In this document: positions 1 through 15,300 of the stretch, one piece after another
How the letters are laid out: every line of letters begins with the position of its first letter
How positions within the stretch are numbered: the first letter of the stretch is position 1
Origin: Otis tarda
Lineage: Eukaryota; Chordata; Aves; Otidiformes; Otididae
Reading direction: 5' to 3'
Length of the DNA: 64,000 nt
NCBI GenBank assembly: GCA_026413225.1
Contig: CM048552.1
Span: 187,460,053 to 187,524,052 of the forward strand
Program-made: the position numbers and the translations under genes
The notes under the pieces: generated by a model
Database searches by the model: none
What the model was told of the DNA's origin: nothing
What the model saw: only the letters and a program-made list of their open reading frames with translations

Positions 1-269
1 GCTACAGGAGATAAATTGCCCCAGGGAAAGGAAAAGGGGGAGTTTCCAAAGGAAGTGTTTTACTCTGATTTCCAATGAAGAGTTGAGAGCAGCAGGCAGA
101 AGCTTTGCCTTAGAGAAGGAGGTTGTTGTTAGCAAAATCCAAGAGGATTCTACAGATGTTTACAACATTATAACTAATCCTGCATTGCTAGCACAGTAAA
201 AGAAATGCTGTCACAAACCAGAGGGTAGGAATAATAAAACACCACTTTTCAACAGCATTGCAGACTCAC

Positions 270-331
270 CACTCTGGCATCAGCTTCTTTTTCCAAAAGG
301 GGCAGCAAGGCAGTTGTCAGAATGTAAGTAC
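270..331 (-). CDS. DHRS12: DHRS12 coding exon 6
   Basis: The 62-nt exon lies between the acceptor TCTTGTAG and the donor GTGAGT. It finishes the split Gly codon and encodes TYILTTALLPLLEKEADARV, ending on a full codon. This matches the helix before the catalytic Ser strand in DHRS12. It is the last exon inside the window; the next exons are off the left end. Confidence 0.92.
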
Positions 332-3300
332 CTACAAGACAGACAGGCACCAACTTTAACTTTTATTTTTAAAAAATCTTTCTTCTCCCCACCCTCTATA
401 GCAACCCAAAGTCTCTTTATTTCTGAAACTTGATCTGAATTTGATTATTTTTTTTGCTGCTTTATCTGCAATGTGCCAACTCAACCTGTAGTGGTCCACG
501 TTGCTGCATGCTTATCAAAAGGCACATCAGCTATTTTATACACGTCTATGTTTATTGTACCTATAGAGCAAACCACTCACTACATTCAGCCATGACTCCG
601 AAGGCAAAACGGCTCACTATGGATTTCCTTGGGGGTGAGGTGATGCCAGTGAAGAACCAGGGAATGCATTTCCACTCCATGTGTGGCATATATACACGTA
701 TTTATACCAAGTCATGAACAAGAGAAGGCAACTGTGCTTCACATTTGTGTTTCTTAGGCCCTTGCATATGCACTTAAGACTCATCCATTTTTGCCTTCTC
801 AGTGTGAAACCACTGCAAGTACACTGACACTTCTGATTCGTGCTGCACACAAAAACAGCCTCTTAAATCCCCAGCATGACTCTTACAGAAGATAAGGAAT
901 CCTTGGGGGAAAAAATACTAATGTTTTGTGCCCAAGGCTGAGCTAAGATTACTTGAGGAAACTTAACTGTGTCCTTCTGCACTTCAATCATGTTAATTTA
1001 GCACAGATTTGTAGACACCGCACAAATATATTCCATTACAATTGTTACCATGACCAACAAAGTTTGTTATTCAAAACATTGTTCAACAGCTAGTTGTTTG
1101 ATTCAGACACACCTAGTGATGTTCCATCCACTCAAGTGCAATACAGGGATTTTTGGTTTTATCTCTTCAGAGACATTTTTAATTTTTTCCCCTTTAAACT
1201 GTATTTCTAAAAAAAAATCTGTTTAATTCAAAACTAACCTACCCCCTCAAGTTTCTGTGTGAAGCATAATACTTCTGTTGTCTTTTCACAAATGGCTCTA
1301 GTTCAACAATTCTATGTCAGTGATAACCGTATTTCTTTCCATGAGCTACCGAGGCCGTGTTTTTCACTTGACATGAAGACTTCAGCATGTGTCTTTATAA
1401 CCTCTCTTCCACAGAGGCAATGAGATCACCCAGTTAAAACGCAGCATGTTTATAAATACACCGCCACAGTCAAACGTGTTATACGCTTGGTGAACAAACT
1501 GTTCAGTTCCCCTGTCAGTCACAACAGTCTTCATTTTCTCCATATAATCAGAGGGACATCCACATGCACACAATATATTTAAAACCCTGGCAAATCAAAT
1601 AAAGCGAATGCACAGCAGATGAGTAAATGCAGCCTGTCTTCAGCAGAAAGTGCAAGCAAAGGCAGTTGCCAGTGAATAACAAGAGCCCGTACGTCTCCCC
1701 TGGTAGTGGCGAGGAGACTGAACGATGACATCATTAGGACAAGAACTACCACTGATTGTCAGGGGAGACTGCCACGATGTAGAGGGGAAAAAAAAATCAC
1801 CTCAGTACAAGCTGAGAGTCTGGATTAGATTTTGATTTGCGATGTATTCTTCAAATGCAAAGTAACATCATGTCTTGGTTAAATAAGCTGCATTTCCTAA
1901 AGGCAGAGCTGCAATGCACCAGCTATGAGGATGCTTGGTTTTACCGTCCTGCAGATTAATTTACAGTTTTAAGGGGCTTCATGTTGGTTTGTTAATTCTA
2001 AAGGGACGCAGAGATGAATGCATTGACATTGCCTCATTAACAACTGGGGTTTGTTCTGTTTTCCAGCTGGATGAGAGAAATGTTCAATGCCAAAAATTCT
2101 GCTTTCAGCAACTACAGCTTGTCAGATGTTTATGTGCTTATTTAAAACCACAAACTAAGTGCAAAGCCAGCGTCTCCTCTCTTCCTCAAGTTTATGAAGA
2201 ATTCAGTAAATCCCACAGAGCCAGAGCATTCAGTCTTTTTGCCCCACAAAACCACTTGCTCATTTGCTTTGAGACAGAGCGCAAAAAAGATGAGTTTTAA
2301 TCCCAGCTTCCTCTGGCAAGCACTAGTATCTCCAAACACACAGAGATGCAATGCATTAGGCATTAAGACTGAAGCGTTTCATTTCTCCCACTATTAAATA
2401 TTTCACCAACTGTTGTTCCCATTTTAAGTGCTGGAACACAAACTCCTTAGTACTTTAACAGATACACTTGGATATTACATGTTCTTATTTGCCTGGGCTG
2501 GTCTGTCAGGCAAAACAGCATGGACAAGAAATTTAGTACAATAACAGTAGAACAGATATACCCTATTAATAAGGTATATCGTTGATCGGAATACATCATC
2601 CTCAGTTGAAATGTCCATATTTTTATTCACATAAAAGCTGGCACATAGTTTGATAGTTACATTGAAACCAATTGGAACAACATGAAATACAGCCAGTGTA
2701 GAAGCCCGGCTCAGCCTTGTACCTCATGGCACATATTCTGCCAAGCACAGCTTCTTTTGCAAGGAAAACCAAGACTGATTTGGCAAAAGAGACTACAACC
2801 CCTTCCTCCCCACTTAAGGAAATTAAGACAACATCCAAGTTATTTATTCTTTTGCTAATAATTGATTATTAATATCAATGTACTGGACATTTGCCTTTCC
2901 AAAATGAATACTTCAGCTTTCCAGTATGTTTCCTTCACAGAAAAATAATTTTTGTCTGTTAAAGGAGAAACCTCCTCCCATAGAGCTTACTTAAAAATGG
3001 TAAAGCATACAAAATGTGCTTAATACTTCATTATCACTGTGTTCAAACTGTACAGATTTTTTTGAGGGTTTTTTTTTTCAACTTAGTCTTTTGAAAAGAC
3101 CAAGAGAGAACACAAAGGTGCATGAAGGGAAAGGTGATGATCAACAGTGACGTGCCTTGCACTGAACAGCATTAAGCATTGGGTATCTTGGTGATCCTGA
3201 CCTCCCCCTGAGAGGACCTTTGAGATTCTGCCAGAAACAAAATAAGACCTTTTTTTCCCAGAAAACAAGAACTGCTAATACTCCTGGGGGTATTCTGGAG

Positions 3301-6300
3301 AAAGCGTGTCCTTGTCTCAAGCAGATACTCTGTAAACGGAGATGCTCAGCCTTGATGCCACCATGTTTTCCAGTGCCTGTTCCCCAGCAGTTGTACCCAC
3401 AACAGAGGGACTGAGGGCCCTCTGGGACACATGGCAAATGGCAGCAGGATGTTTCTGTTCAAACAGTTCTCCTGGACTGTGGCCCATTTCTTCCACAGGT
3501 CTGAGTGCCTGTGAAATGAGCAGGCTATTTTGAATTACTCACACAGCAGAAACGTGAGCAGCAGACTCTCATACGCATCTCAGTGGCAGCAGGCAGGAGC
3601 TCTGAGTACACCTACAAGGCAGTGCTGGACATGTGGCTGCACTACCCGCATCTACAATTGCGTGACAGAGGCCAGACTCTTATACATCACCTTTTCCTGC
3701 TGTTGGAAGGTATTTGGTCTACATGGCCTGAAAGCTTGACTCCCACTGATTTAACAGTGGGGGGAAAAAAAAAAATAATGCAGTGAAATGGTACACAACA
3801 CTTCCCTTTGAAAAGGAGTATTTGCTGTGCCACAAAGGAGTCCAGCAAAGATGAATTCAGGAGCTTGCTCAGAAGCAGCAGGAATGCAGAAGAGGGATGA
3901 GCAACCATCCAGTCTATCACTCCCACGTACAGGATTTCATCTTGCCCTTGCTGAACTCTGCTGAGGTGAAGAGTTGAACAGTGAAACCTACTGGTCAAGC
4001 TACAGCCCTGTTCCGTGTAATGAGGTTTGACACAGTACTTGCTGGCCATGTCTTCTCCAGTTAAAGAGGCTCCTGGGATCAGTGCACAATGTCTTTTAAA
4101 GATAAACATCCTCTCAACATTTGTTTTTCTTTGGAAAAATTCCTGTAAGTTTTATGTCTTGAAGCTGAGCTCACATAATAGGAAATCATGTATAATACAG
4201 CATAATTAAAACCTTCCTATAAGGAAACAGCAACTCCACCACTACACACCATTCAACGAACTCCATCATATGGCACATGAGACAGTGCGGGTTGTCAGTC
4301 TGTGCATGACACACAGTAATTCCAGTAAAAGCAACAAGCATAGCACTTAATGAGAATACACTTTGTTCAGGCACACTCCCTCCCAAGTGCTGATCACATT
4401 AATGTTCATTTAAGTTTCATGTTTACTTGCCCACTTCCCCCCCCCCCAAAAAAAAGAATCACCATGCATTCCCCTCTGGCCTGTTTTGTAACTAGTTCAC
4501 TTGCTCTGAGATCTTCTCAATTTAGTTGAGTAATCTGATACTGTGCTCTAATTAACAACTCAGTTTTAACTCCACACAGTGAACTCCTCTGTCAACCTGT
4601 ATGAGCAGTAATTCAGTGGCTTCACAACCCCAGAGTGAAACTTTAATGATGCAAGTGTAGAAAATGTGGAGCTGTTAAGGAGATAAACATTCAATTTGTA
4701 TACGAAGTTGTTTAAAAAAAACCCCAAAAAATACAAAAAAAATGACCCTGTCTGCTTCCTGAACTCCTAAATAAAATTAGGTTACCTTTTGCATGACCTG
4801 AAGCTGAGGGGACTCTATGGAAAACACTACTGTTAGGTTTTGTGGGAAGGTAGCTCTGCACGTTCTTGCAACAGTTAGCTCACCGTGGGTCTGGCCATCT
4901 CTACTACAGCATAACCAAAGTGAAAGCTTTCCCTGTGCAAGGGACAGAAGTCTACAGCGGTCTTCCCCATAGAAGGCTACAAATGTTTCTGTACTAGAAC
5001 ATGAAACTAAGCAAAACATAGACTATCCCTAACAGAAAATATACACAAACATTATGAAGGCAGATTTCCAAAATGCTGGTGGTGTAACTAAGCTTTAGCC
5101 TGCTAAAACCTGGAAGACTTTTCAGGATGTCCCTGCTCCTTGCAGGGGGGTTGGACTAGATGACCTTTAAAGGTCCCTTCCAACCCAAACCATTCTATGG
5201 TTCTACTCTATGATATTTCAGACTTGGAAATCAACAGGATATCACATATACTATATATCATAATACAGGAATACTTACTCCTATCTGCTTTACAGATTTA
5301 AAGTTACCTCAAAACCTGTACTTGAAAATTGATTTATACAGAAAAAAATAGAATTTCAGCAGAAGTAATATTGTAAAGCCACTACCTGTTTATAACATCA
5401 AATTAATTGATGGTGCAATTATTACAGACCCAAATGTCTTGGTGGATTCTAGAATAGTTTTTGCTTGATGTTCTATCTGGCAATTAGTGGTAAATTATTG
5501 GTGAGGTTTTTAATCTGCTAACATTCAGATAAAGGCAGGCAGCCAGCACCACACTTAGTGAAGTCTTCCATCTGCCTGAGCTTTGCAGTATTATTAGGAA
5601 CAGTGTTATTTCAACTGTGAAAAAAGTGGGAACAAAAAAAAGAACCCTTTTACTGTACAGATTTCAATGGCTCATTCATCTGGTAAAAATCAGCTAAATT
5701 GGCTTGCTTTTCTTATGTCCAAGTCTTAAAAAAAATAATAAAAGAACAAACTGACATTATTCCTTGACCTGGTTATCTTTTCAAGCCTTCAATTTATGCA
5801 GTTCCAAGGAGCAAAACAGACTCAGGGATGTCTCTGAGTACAAGATCAGGAATTAATATTTTAGTGTGCTGCCTCTGAGGTCCAATTCCACCACACTAGC
5901 AATAACTGACAGTGTAGGGGATGAGCTAATGAACATGAAAGACAAAACAAAGGTTTACATTTCCCTTGAATTACAAAGCTCAGCTCAATAAGGGTTCCTC
6001 TGTGTCCTGGAACCTAGGCTTCAGTACAGCTAGTGGATGTGCAATTATATTCAACCTTATTGTTTCACGTAGCACCTCTCATCCACAACTCTCAAAGCTC
6101 TTCAGAAAAAAAAAATCAGTATGACAGTCTCCTTTTCACAGGTAAGGTTGTCTTGCCAAAGATCGACACTGACCTTATGGCAGACTGACAGCTGGTATCC
6201 AGAGTTGCCTGACAGTCCACAAGGCAATGCTGGCTTGTGTGAAACACCAGTCAGGTATGGTTTATGTGTAGAGAAGAGACTGACAAACACCCATGCAGCT

Positions 6301-9300
6301 TAGGCAATTTGCCATAGATGGGTTGTACTGCTACTGTGGTAGAAAAGCATCGTTTCCTCTGGCCCTACCTCTTCTTGCACGCAGAGTAAACGTATATGGA
6401 TACGTTATTAAAACATGAGAGCACATTAGATTGAAGAAAAGATGCATACTGGGAGCATCATTTTTTTACCTCTAAGTGTGTTTTAGCCTCCTCTTGGCTG
6501 GTAAGTAGCAATAGAAATGTAACATATATGCCATTTTTCCATGTCAAGCAAGACACGTTGAGGAAAAGTGATAGTGCTTCAATAAGAACATGCTTCTGCT
6601 GCCTCCACTTGCCTACCAATGCTGACATTTTTTTTCCAAAATAACTGAATAGTGTCAGTTTGAATAGTCTTTGTTGAGAGTTTTACTAAAACAAGTAAAA
6701 TTAAATTAAATTAAAAAAAAAAGAAGTGTTGGCTCAGAAGTCTGCAAGTCTCATCAAAAGAAATGACTGCTTGTCACTGCCTAGATCCTGGATACAACCC
6801 CAAGCACAAGGCCAGCCCACAGGATGAAACATAGAGACAACAACACACAAACTAAAGGATACACAAATAAAATCTGCCCAGCAGGACTGGCAGCTCCCCA
6901 CTACAGTTGAAGTACTCCTTATCTAGTCTGCTCTCTACACCCTCACTGAGCTCCAGCAGCCAGAGCAACAATTCTTGGGGATCTAGCAGAGGGAAAAAAA
7001 AGGCAATATATTTCATGTGACAGCAACAACAGAACCACAACAAGCTACACAGCGTTTGTGCCTCAGCCCCATTTTAAAGATGCCAGGCACCAGCACAGAT
7101 ACAGCTGCCACTGCCTGCTCAAAGCAGTTTACAGTTTGAACTCAAATATGACACAAACCATACAAAGCCTGAACTATCTACCTGCACTTTGCATTTTCAT
7201 GACCTTCACCCACCCGAATACTCTGACAACACCAGAGAGGACTCTGCACCTCCTATTTTAGTGAGCTGTTCTCAATTAGCCAGCCAGTGGTGTTTCACAC
7301 TAAGGGAAGTTTACTTTCTAGTCTAGCCAGTATTATTTTTGTACATATTCAGCTTATCTACCAGTGGACTTATGCATTCATTTTTGTCCCATGTATGTCC
7401 AAGAAAAGATCAGGATATAAAGTATGTTTCACAAGTCAGATTATCAATTAGAACTGAACTCTAACATCCATCAATCTTGAAAACAGACTAACAAGCCAGC
7501 CAAGAAGAAAATACTCCTAGCCTGGATTTAAAAGCTCCACAGCATTTTAGACACCTAAATGAGCAATTCTACAGCTTATATAAATGTTAATCAGATATCA
7601 GATACAGAACTGAAAGACTCCGCCCTGCATTTAAAGCATGTTATAGTTCAGAGTCCTGTATTTTTAGATAGTTAGAACCTACACACTCCTTTACTAGACC
7701 AGAGCTAAGATTCAGGATGGAAACAAATGGAAAGAACACCCTGCATGTGAAGATCTGGAAAAGAAAAATTAGTATTATTCCATCTTATTTCTGCAGAAAT
7801 CAAGCAGCTATGAGTTATGGTTTCCATTCTGCTGCTGAGGGGGATAAGTGCAGATTTTCAAAACGCTGGCCTTGAGCCCATGTCACCCTTCGGACTTTAG
7901 CTTTTCTGGAGAAAGAGGCAGAGATGGGACTTTAGTTTGTTCTCTCAGACCACATTCAAGTTTACAGTCAGCCTATATACTAGCTATATCTAGTTTAGCC
8001 AAGTTTTTGTTCTGGGAACCTATAACCACGGATGGTTACTGATGCAGAAATAACTTCTCCAAAGCAAAGCACACCCAAAGGTACCTAGTGCTTAGGGAAA
8101 TGACTTAGCACAGCATCTACTCTGACATCTATTTCTCCACACAGCTTTCTCCTACTATGACTCCAGCAGATAGGATTTATTACCGCATCTCTGACTTCAA
8201 AGAAAAAAAACCTGCACTGTTGATAGCATTGGTCCTTCATGTGTCTCTGATCTGCAGGCATAGCAGCTTTCTCTTGCACAGACAGCCTCTTCTGGCTCAA
8301 CCAAGTCCCACTCAGTTCTAAAAGCTTCAAAATTTAATCCTTATTGCTTGGACTGGTTCTCTCTAGGCAACAAGTAACCCAACCCCCGTTTGAACTCTGC
8401 ACAAGTTGGTTAGCAGAGGATGACTTCCCTGATCCACCTCATCTGCTCAAATGTGCAATCACCTCCTTGATCTTCTTCTAGTCATATAGCAAGTGATACA
8501 CAAATAAATAAAAGAGATCTATAAATAACATTCATAAAAGATAATACAGGCATTTTCCTAGTTCGCTATAATCGTAATTCAGCTTTCTCTGTGCAGCTGT
8601 ATATCCCTAGTGAGGCTGATTTACAGCTGGGAAAGCAGAATTTGCTGTGATAAAATCTAATTCAAGTGATGCACTAGTACAGTTCCTCAGCAATTAATTT
8701 CCTCAACATTTAAAACTAAACCAAAACATGCTTTCATGCTCAGACTTTTGTTTGTTTCACTCTGCTTCTCTCTGGAAGCCTCTGTGCATTGCTGAATTTT
8801 TATTTGAAAGACCACAAGAGGGTTAAATTAATTTCAGGTGAATATATTTCTCAAGGTAGAAGTTCTTGTACTTCTGCAGCCAGGGGAAATTTGATGGTAA
8901 AATAAAATTCATTTTGAATTTTGACCAGAAGAATGTCAGCAGAAGATTAATTTGAAGAAAAATCTGTGCCTCTATACTTGAATTAATTGCCAGTTTAATG
9001 TAGTCAGACTTGCAGAAAAAAAACCAAGCTGTATGCACCATATCAGCTAAGCACAAGACATTTATACCTAAAATGTTAGTTTTCAAAAGTAAACAGGAAT
9101 TAAGGAAGAAACACAGGAAAAAGCCTAAGAATAAACTCCAAAAATGGCTTCCAGGGTATATTAGTTCTATAAACGCCCGATCTTTATAGCCTAAGCTTTC
9201 TCCTTCCTTATCCCAGATATTCATGAACAGGAGGAAAACACAGAAACAAAGTAGTACAGCTTCTCTTTCATGTGCCACTTCTGAATATATTAAAGATAGT

Positions 9301-12300
9301 CTTTTGGGAAAGTCACCTACCCTGCATGGAGGCAGGGAAAGAATGTGACAAGACTGTTTGTTGATGCAAGCACCACATCTCTCATTGCAAGAGGAGCAGC
9401 TTTCAGCCCTACAGGTATCAGGGGAGCAGACAGCTCTTCTGTCTGCTGGCTGGCTGTTTGCTCACATCTTTTCCACAGCTTTTATGGGGGAACTTTCCAC
9501 TTTGCTCACCATCTTCCCTGCTCATCCTCATGTCCTCTTTCCCCCTTAATTCGCTTCCCTTAATTTGTCCCTCATATACCTCCACCACACAGTTCATGGG
9601 ATACACCCCTTATATGTGGAGTGCCCTGAGAGTGTCCAGGGCACTATATAAGGCACAGTCTTCCTATACAGTGCCTCTGTCACCTCAAACAAAGCTGTTC
9701 AAGTCTACAGAAAGGTTTGAATGTCTTTTTAAATACATGAACATGCTCCGAGCTCTATCCAAGCCACAGAAGTACACTTATTACAAAGAAAGTATCATTA
9801 GCAGCACTACTTGCAATAAAGTTTTCTCGCAAATTTCAGAATCAACTTAATTAAATCTTATCCGCATTTGTCCACTGCTGCTATGATAAATAAAGGCACT
9901 GACACAAGAACAACTGAAAACTTGAGAAATCTTTTAAAAAGTCACACTCCAAACAAGCTGTAATATTTCTTCTTTTCCATTCCTACTCCTTCCCTGGCAT
10001 AGCAATGGTATGACCCCTCTTTGAGCAGGAATACATACCTCATGAACACAGCTCTACAAAACACACTTCTGTAACCAAAATAAGTGTATTTCAGACCTGG
10101 GCCTTCAACACTCACCCAAAGTGTTTGTTGCAAAGTTTTTTTCAAGTCCATCTTCAGTTAATTCTCTGTTATTCACCATACATCCTGCGTTGTTGATCTG
10201 TAAGACAACTCCAGTAAACAAAAATAATCTACACAAATATCTACAAACAAAACCACGTATGCAAGCAGTCCGTGTTACTTTGCTGTCTCCTGAGACTGCA
10301 ACACAAAGCTACAAACTGTTTCAATAAACCATGTTATTACATGTCACACTACTCTGTCACTGATCACAAAGGTTTTTCACAAAGGAAAGGATCTTCAGAT
10401 AAATGGTTCACCACAGACGTATTAAACTAAAAGCCAACGGGACTCTTAGTGCCTTACTCCATGTTTTTAAACTCTTTTCTCATAGAAAGTAACACGCAAG
10501 TTGCAGAGTAGATACTAGAACATAAACATGGCATATAGTTTGCTAGTCTCATCTGAGAGTCCACACTGACCCCACATCATCCATGCTATGTGGTGATGTA
10601 TTCTCTGTAACAGGAAAATTCACTATGGGAAGCTGTGCAACGTGTAGTAAAACGGTCCACAGAAAATCACACCCTCAGTAAACTAAATGAATTAGCTCCA
10701 AACTTGTCAGACTAGCCATGTCAGCAGATTGCTGCAGCCTAGTTAGCCCTGAGAAGCGCAGAGCTAACCAGCAGAGGTGCTTCATACTGACTTTGTGTCC
10801 TGGTTGTAGAGATCACAGCTTTTCCCTCTGCCTGGTAATTCTGCACAGATACTCCACCTGACTTACATATTGCTAAAACAGCGCTGCACCGCATAGCATG
10901 GATCCACTGCAAGGTAAAACCTCATGAATAGTCAGAAGCTTGCAAGCTGTGTGCAGCTAGCATATACTCAGACACACTGCTTTCTTTGCCTTACCTTCCA
11001 CAGGAATCCCCAGCTTTTATTTCCCACCTCAAAAAGAGATCTGCCCCTACATACCTTCCTGCTCATTCATTGCCACTCGTCAAAAGCTATTTTCCCATTT
11101 CCATCAGAATGTCCTCACCTAGTAACCACCAAACAACTGCTCCAGGTGTCTCAGTTTTAGTACCGGCTCTGTCTTAGATTGCCCTAACTAGACTTTCTAT
11201 AAAAGTTTAATCTTTAAGAAGGTCTAGCTTTAAGAGAGACAACATTATTAGTAATGAAAGTAAAACAGAAAATGTGTGCTAAGAACCTCAAAAGATGCAG
11301 CTAAAAATCACTGCTTTTCTCTCTTTTTTTGTATCATATCTGTATGCGTGAACTGAGAATGGACAAGAGCAAACAGATCACAGAGACTGCTGCAAAAACA
11401 TTTAGAGAAAATTAAGCAGAGTACTGTGGGCCAAATTGTGAGATCTAGACTACCTGTCGGACAAATTCACAGGCTACGCGCTCCAAAGACAGACATATGA
11501 TTTAAGTATGCAAACTTACCAACACATTTAATTTATGTTCATTTTTGAATTTTTCAGCAAACTTCCAGATTTCCTTGGGATTAGATATATCCACAATATG
11601 CAAGAAGATATTCTAAAGGGAAAAAAAAAAAGGCAAGTTATAATCAACAGGGACAGCAAAGCGTCCCTGTTCACTGCTAAGGCCTGTCTAGGTGAAAAGG
11701 TATTTTAAGCCGTGTGAAAAAACGTTCTCTCCAGAATACATCTAAAACACTTAGGTTAACATGCACAACCAGGAAATCTAATTCTAGTCCTTAAAACATG
11801 CTTAGTCACTTGGTTCAGAGTTGATTCTGAGCCATAGCTTTTTAATGCCAAATTTATTAAAAGAGAGCCCTACCTACATAAATATATGTGACAGACAGGC
11901 ATAGCAGAGAACTAGAAAAATACTGCTAGGCATGCAAAACATCTGTTTAAACAATTCATATAGCACCTTCCTCTTTAGCTGAAAGATGCTTTCCAAAGCA
12001 ATGCTGAAGGTCACAGTATTAGAGCATAATGTAGGCTGGAAGGGACCTCTGGAGGTCACCTGGTCCCACCCCCATCTCAAGGCAGGTAACCGAGATCAGG
12101 TTGTCCAAGGAAGTTTTATCTCCAAAGCTGGAGACTCCCCAGCCTCTCTGAGCACCCTGCTCCAGTGTTTGATCATCCTCATGGTGAGAAAAAAAAAATC
12201 CTACTAAGTCTGACTTTTTCCCTGTTGCAATCTATGCCTGCTGCCTCTCATCCTTTCACTGCAGACCTTCAAGAGGAATGTGGCACTGCCTTCCCTGCAC

Positions 12301-15300
12301 CCTCCCATCACATGGCAGTAGACTACAGCAAGACCCATCTCAGCCTTCTCTTCTTAATACTGAGCAAAACCAGCCCTCTCAGCCTCTCCTTGCACATCAC
12401 ATGCCTCATCTCTGTTGTCACCTTGTCAGCCCTCCGCTGGACTCACTCTAGTACATCGATGACTTCCTCGTCCTGGGGAGCCCAAAACTAGGCACAGGAT
12501 TCCAGTTGTGGTCTCATAAAGGCTTAACAGAGAGGAAGGTGCACCTCCCTGAGTCTGCTGGCTACACTCATGTTCGTACAGCCTGGGCTGCCATTGGTCT
12601 TCCTTGCTCCAGGGCACACTGCTCAGTCAGAGACAACTTGCCACCCCCAGGTCTTTTTCTGCAAAGTTGCTTTCCAGCCAGCTAATCCCAGCCTGTACTG
12701 CTCCAAGGAGTTACTCCATCCCAGGGCAGGATTGCGCATCTGCTCTTGGTGAACTTCATGAGGTTCATGTCAGCCCATTTCCTCACCTGCTAACGCCCTC
12801 TGAACAGCAGCCCTGCTCTCCAGCTCCACCCCCGACGCCTCCCATTTGAGATCATCGGCAATCTGACAAAAGACTGCATTTCACTCCATCTCCCACATTG
12901 TTAAAAGAGACATTAAACCATTTTTGCCCCTGTATAGACTCATGGGGGATGCCACAAAAAAAATTGTTAAAGATCAGCTTTGTACTGTTGATTGTCACTT
13001 TCTGAGCCAAATGTTTCAGACAGTTTTCCGCCTAGCTTGTCATCTACCAGTTAAAACCACATCTCTTCAAACTGGCTACAAAGATACTATGGCAGACCGT
13101 GTAAAAGCCTTGGCAAAGTTGAGGAAAGTGGCAAGCACTGCTCTCCCCTTGTCCATAGGCAAAGTCATCTCGCTAAAGGCAGCAATCAGGATGGTCAGGC
13201 CAGGTTTGTCTGGATAAATCCACACTGTTTTTTTCTAAGTCACCCTCCTGTCTTTCATGGCTTCCACGAGGATTTGCTCCATAGTTTTCCTGGGGAGCAA
13301 GGTGAGGCTAACCGTCCTGTAGTTCCCCAACTCCTGCTTGCCTTTTTTGAAGATGAGTGATTTGCCTTTTTCCAGTTAACAGGAAGCACCTCCTGCTTTG
13401 AGGAGGTTTTCCTTGAAGATCAACCAGCTTTCCCAAGGCCTTTTGCCCTCCATGGCTGTCCCTCATGGGACAACCAGATCCATAAAAAAAGACAAAATTT
13501 GCTTTCCTAAAACCAAAGGTTGTAATTCTACTACTCAGCCTTCTCGCTCTGTCTCACAATCTCATGGCCAATTCCACCAAGGCAGCTATTCAAGACTTCT
13601 ATTTATAGCAGGTCCAGCAGAGATCACACTTATCTGGCTTGTCCAACACTCATACCAAAAAATTGTCCTCAACACTCTCCAGAAATCTCCTGGACTGTTT
13701 ATGCCCTGCTGTGTTGCCTGCAAGTGCTCCATGAGTACCAGGACCTGTGATCACTGGGCTTCCCTAGCCCTCTAAAAAAGGCTCCATCTACTTCCTCTAC
13801 TTGATCAGCCAGTCTGTAGAAGATACCCACCATGACATCATCCACATTGATCTGACCTCTATGCCTTACCCGTAAGCTCTCAACTGGCTCATGACCCATT
13901 TCAGAGCAAAGCTCCACGCATTCAAGCCACTCCTTTGCACAGAGCACAACTCCTCCTCATTGTCTTCCTAGCTTCCCTTTCTACAAGGGCCTGTAAACAT
14001 CCATTCCAGCACTCTAGTCATGCCAACCACACCGCTCTAATCCCACTGAGATCACAGCTCTGCAACCATACATGGATTCCTGTTTGCTTCCTATGCTATG
14101 TGGATTCACATACATGCATCTGAGATGGGCTCCCAGTCACGCTGCTTTCACATTAAAACTGTGAGAGCCTCCTATATTTCACTGTCCCCTAGACATGTTT
14201 GGTTTGGTCACCATCCCCCAGTGAAACCAGTTTAAAGCCCTCCTCACTAGCTTAGCAAACCTGCTGGCAAAGACACTCTTGCTCTACTTTGTCATTCCTG
14301 CTCAGCAATGCCCATTTCGCAGAGAAGGTCAAAGAGGTCATAAAGGCCAAAGACAAAGAGACAAATGCTGTGACAAATGCCAAAGTGACATCAGCTGCAC
14401 ATTCAGGCGTTGACGTGCAGGGTGTGTAGGCTCCTACCTAAGCCCTTCCCTTTCACTGGAAGGATTTAAGAGAGCACTACTTGGGCCCCCATGCCCTTCA
14501 TCCTCTGTAAGCACTCCTGATGAACGCAAGGTCACTCCTCACAATGTCATGGGTGCTCACGTGGTTGTGCAACAAGAATTATTAGTCTGACAAGCCTCAG
14601 CAGACTCTCCACAATACCCTAGATGTAGAGTCTCCAGCAAGTGACAAACGTCTCAAGACATTAAGCCAAGACTGCAAGTGGGTGCTTCCATCCCCCACAG
14701 GAGGGAGCCTCCAGCCATTATCACCCACTGCTTCCTCCCAGTGCCAACAACAGTTCAGGCTCATCTGGCTCCAACAGCTCCCCTGACAGAGCTTGTTCCT
14801 CCTCGTCTGTTACCATGGCACTATACATACCCTATAAATGCACATCTGCAGGCAGAGAAAGAGCCTGCCTTCTGTTGCCAGCAGTCACAAGCTTCCATTC
14901 CTCTCCATCTTTGGAGTCTCTTTCCACCGCTTATTCAAGCATAGCTTCTAGCAGTCTGTCCTTCCAGGCAATGTGGGGTTTCTGCTTTTCTGCTCTCACC
15001 TGGCAGCACAGCCAGGTGAACCCAACAGCAGAACCCAATAGATAAGGCCACCATCATGCTCTGCCCTGGGCTCAGGGAAAAGTACCAGTCACTCCCTGCA
15101 GCCCGACATCTGCCACATCATTCCCCTGGAGCTCTGTCTGTGCCAGCCTCCCACGTGCCAGGCACAGTCGCTCCATCCAGGGCAGGAGAGCACTCCAGCT
15201 GTCTGAGAGAGTCGGGTGCCTTCTGCACCCCCTTCCATGCTAACTGCTGCATTAACTGCTACATCCTTGTTAGCCAGTCCATGTCCCAACAGTCTTGCAA

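Noticed and set aside
8823-9278. 151-codon minus-strand open frame in DHRS12 intron 5
   Set aside because: Phe/Leu/Lys-rich translation typical of AT-rich intron, with no recognisable domain or splice context.
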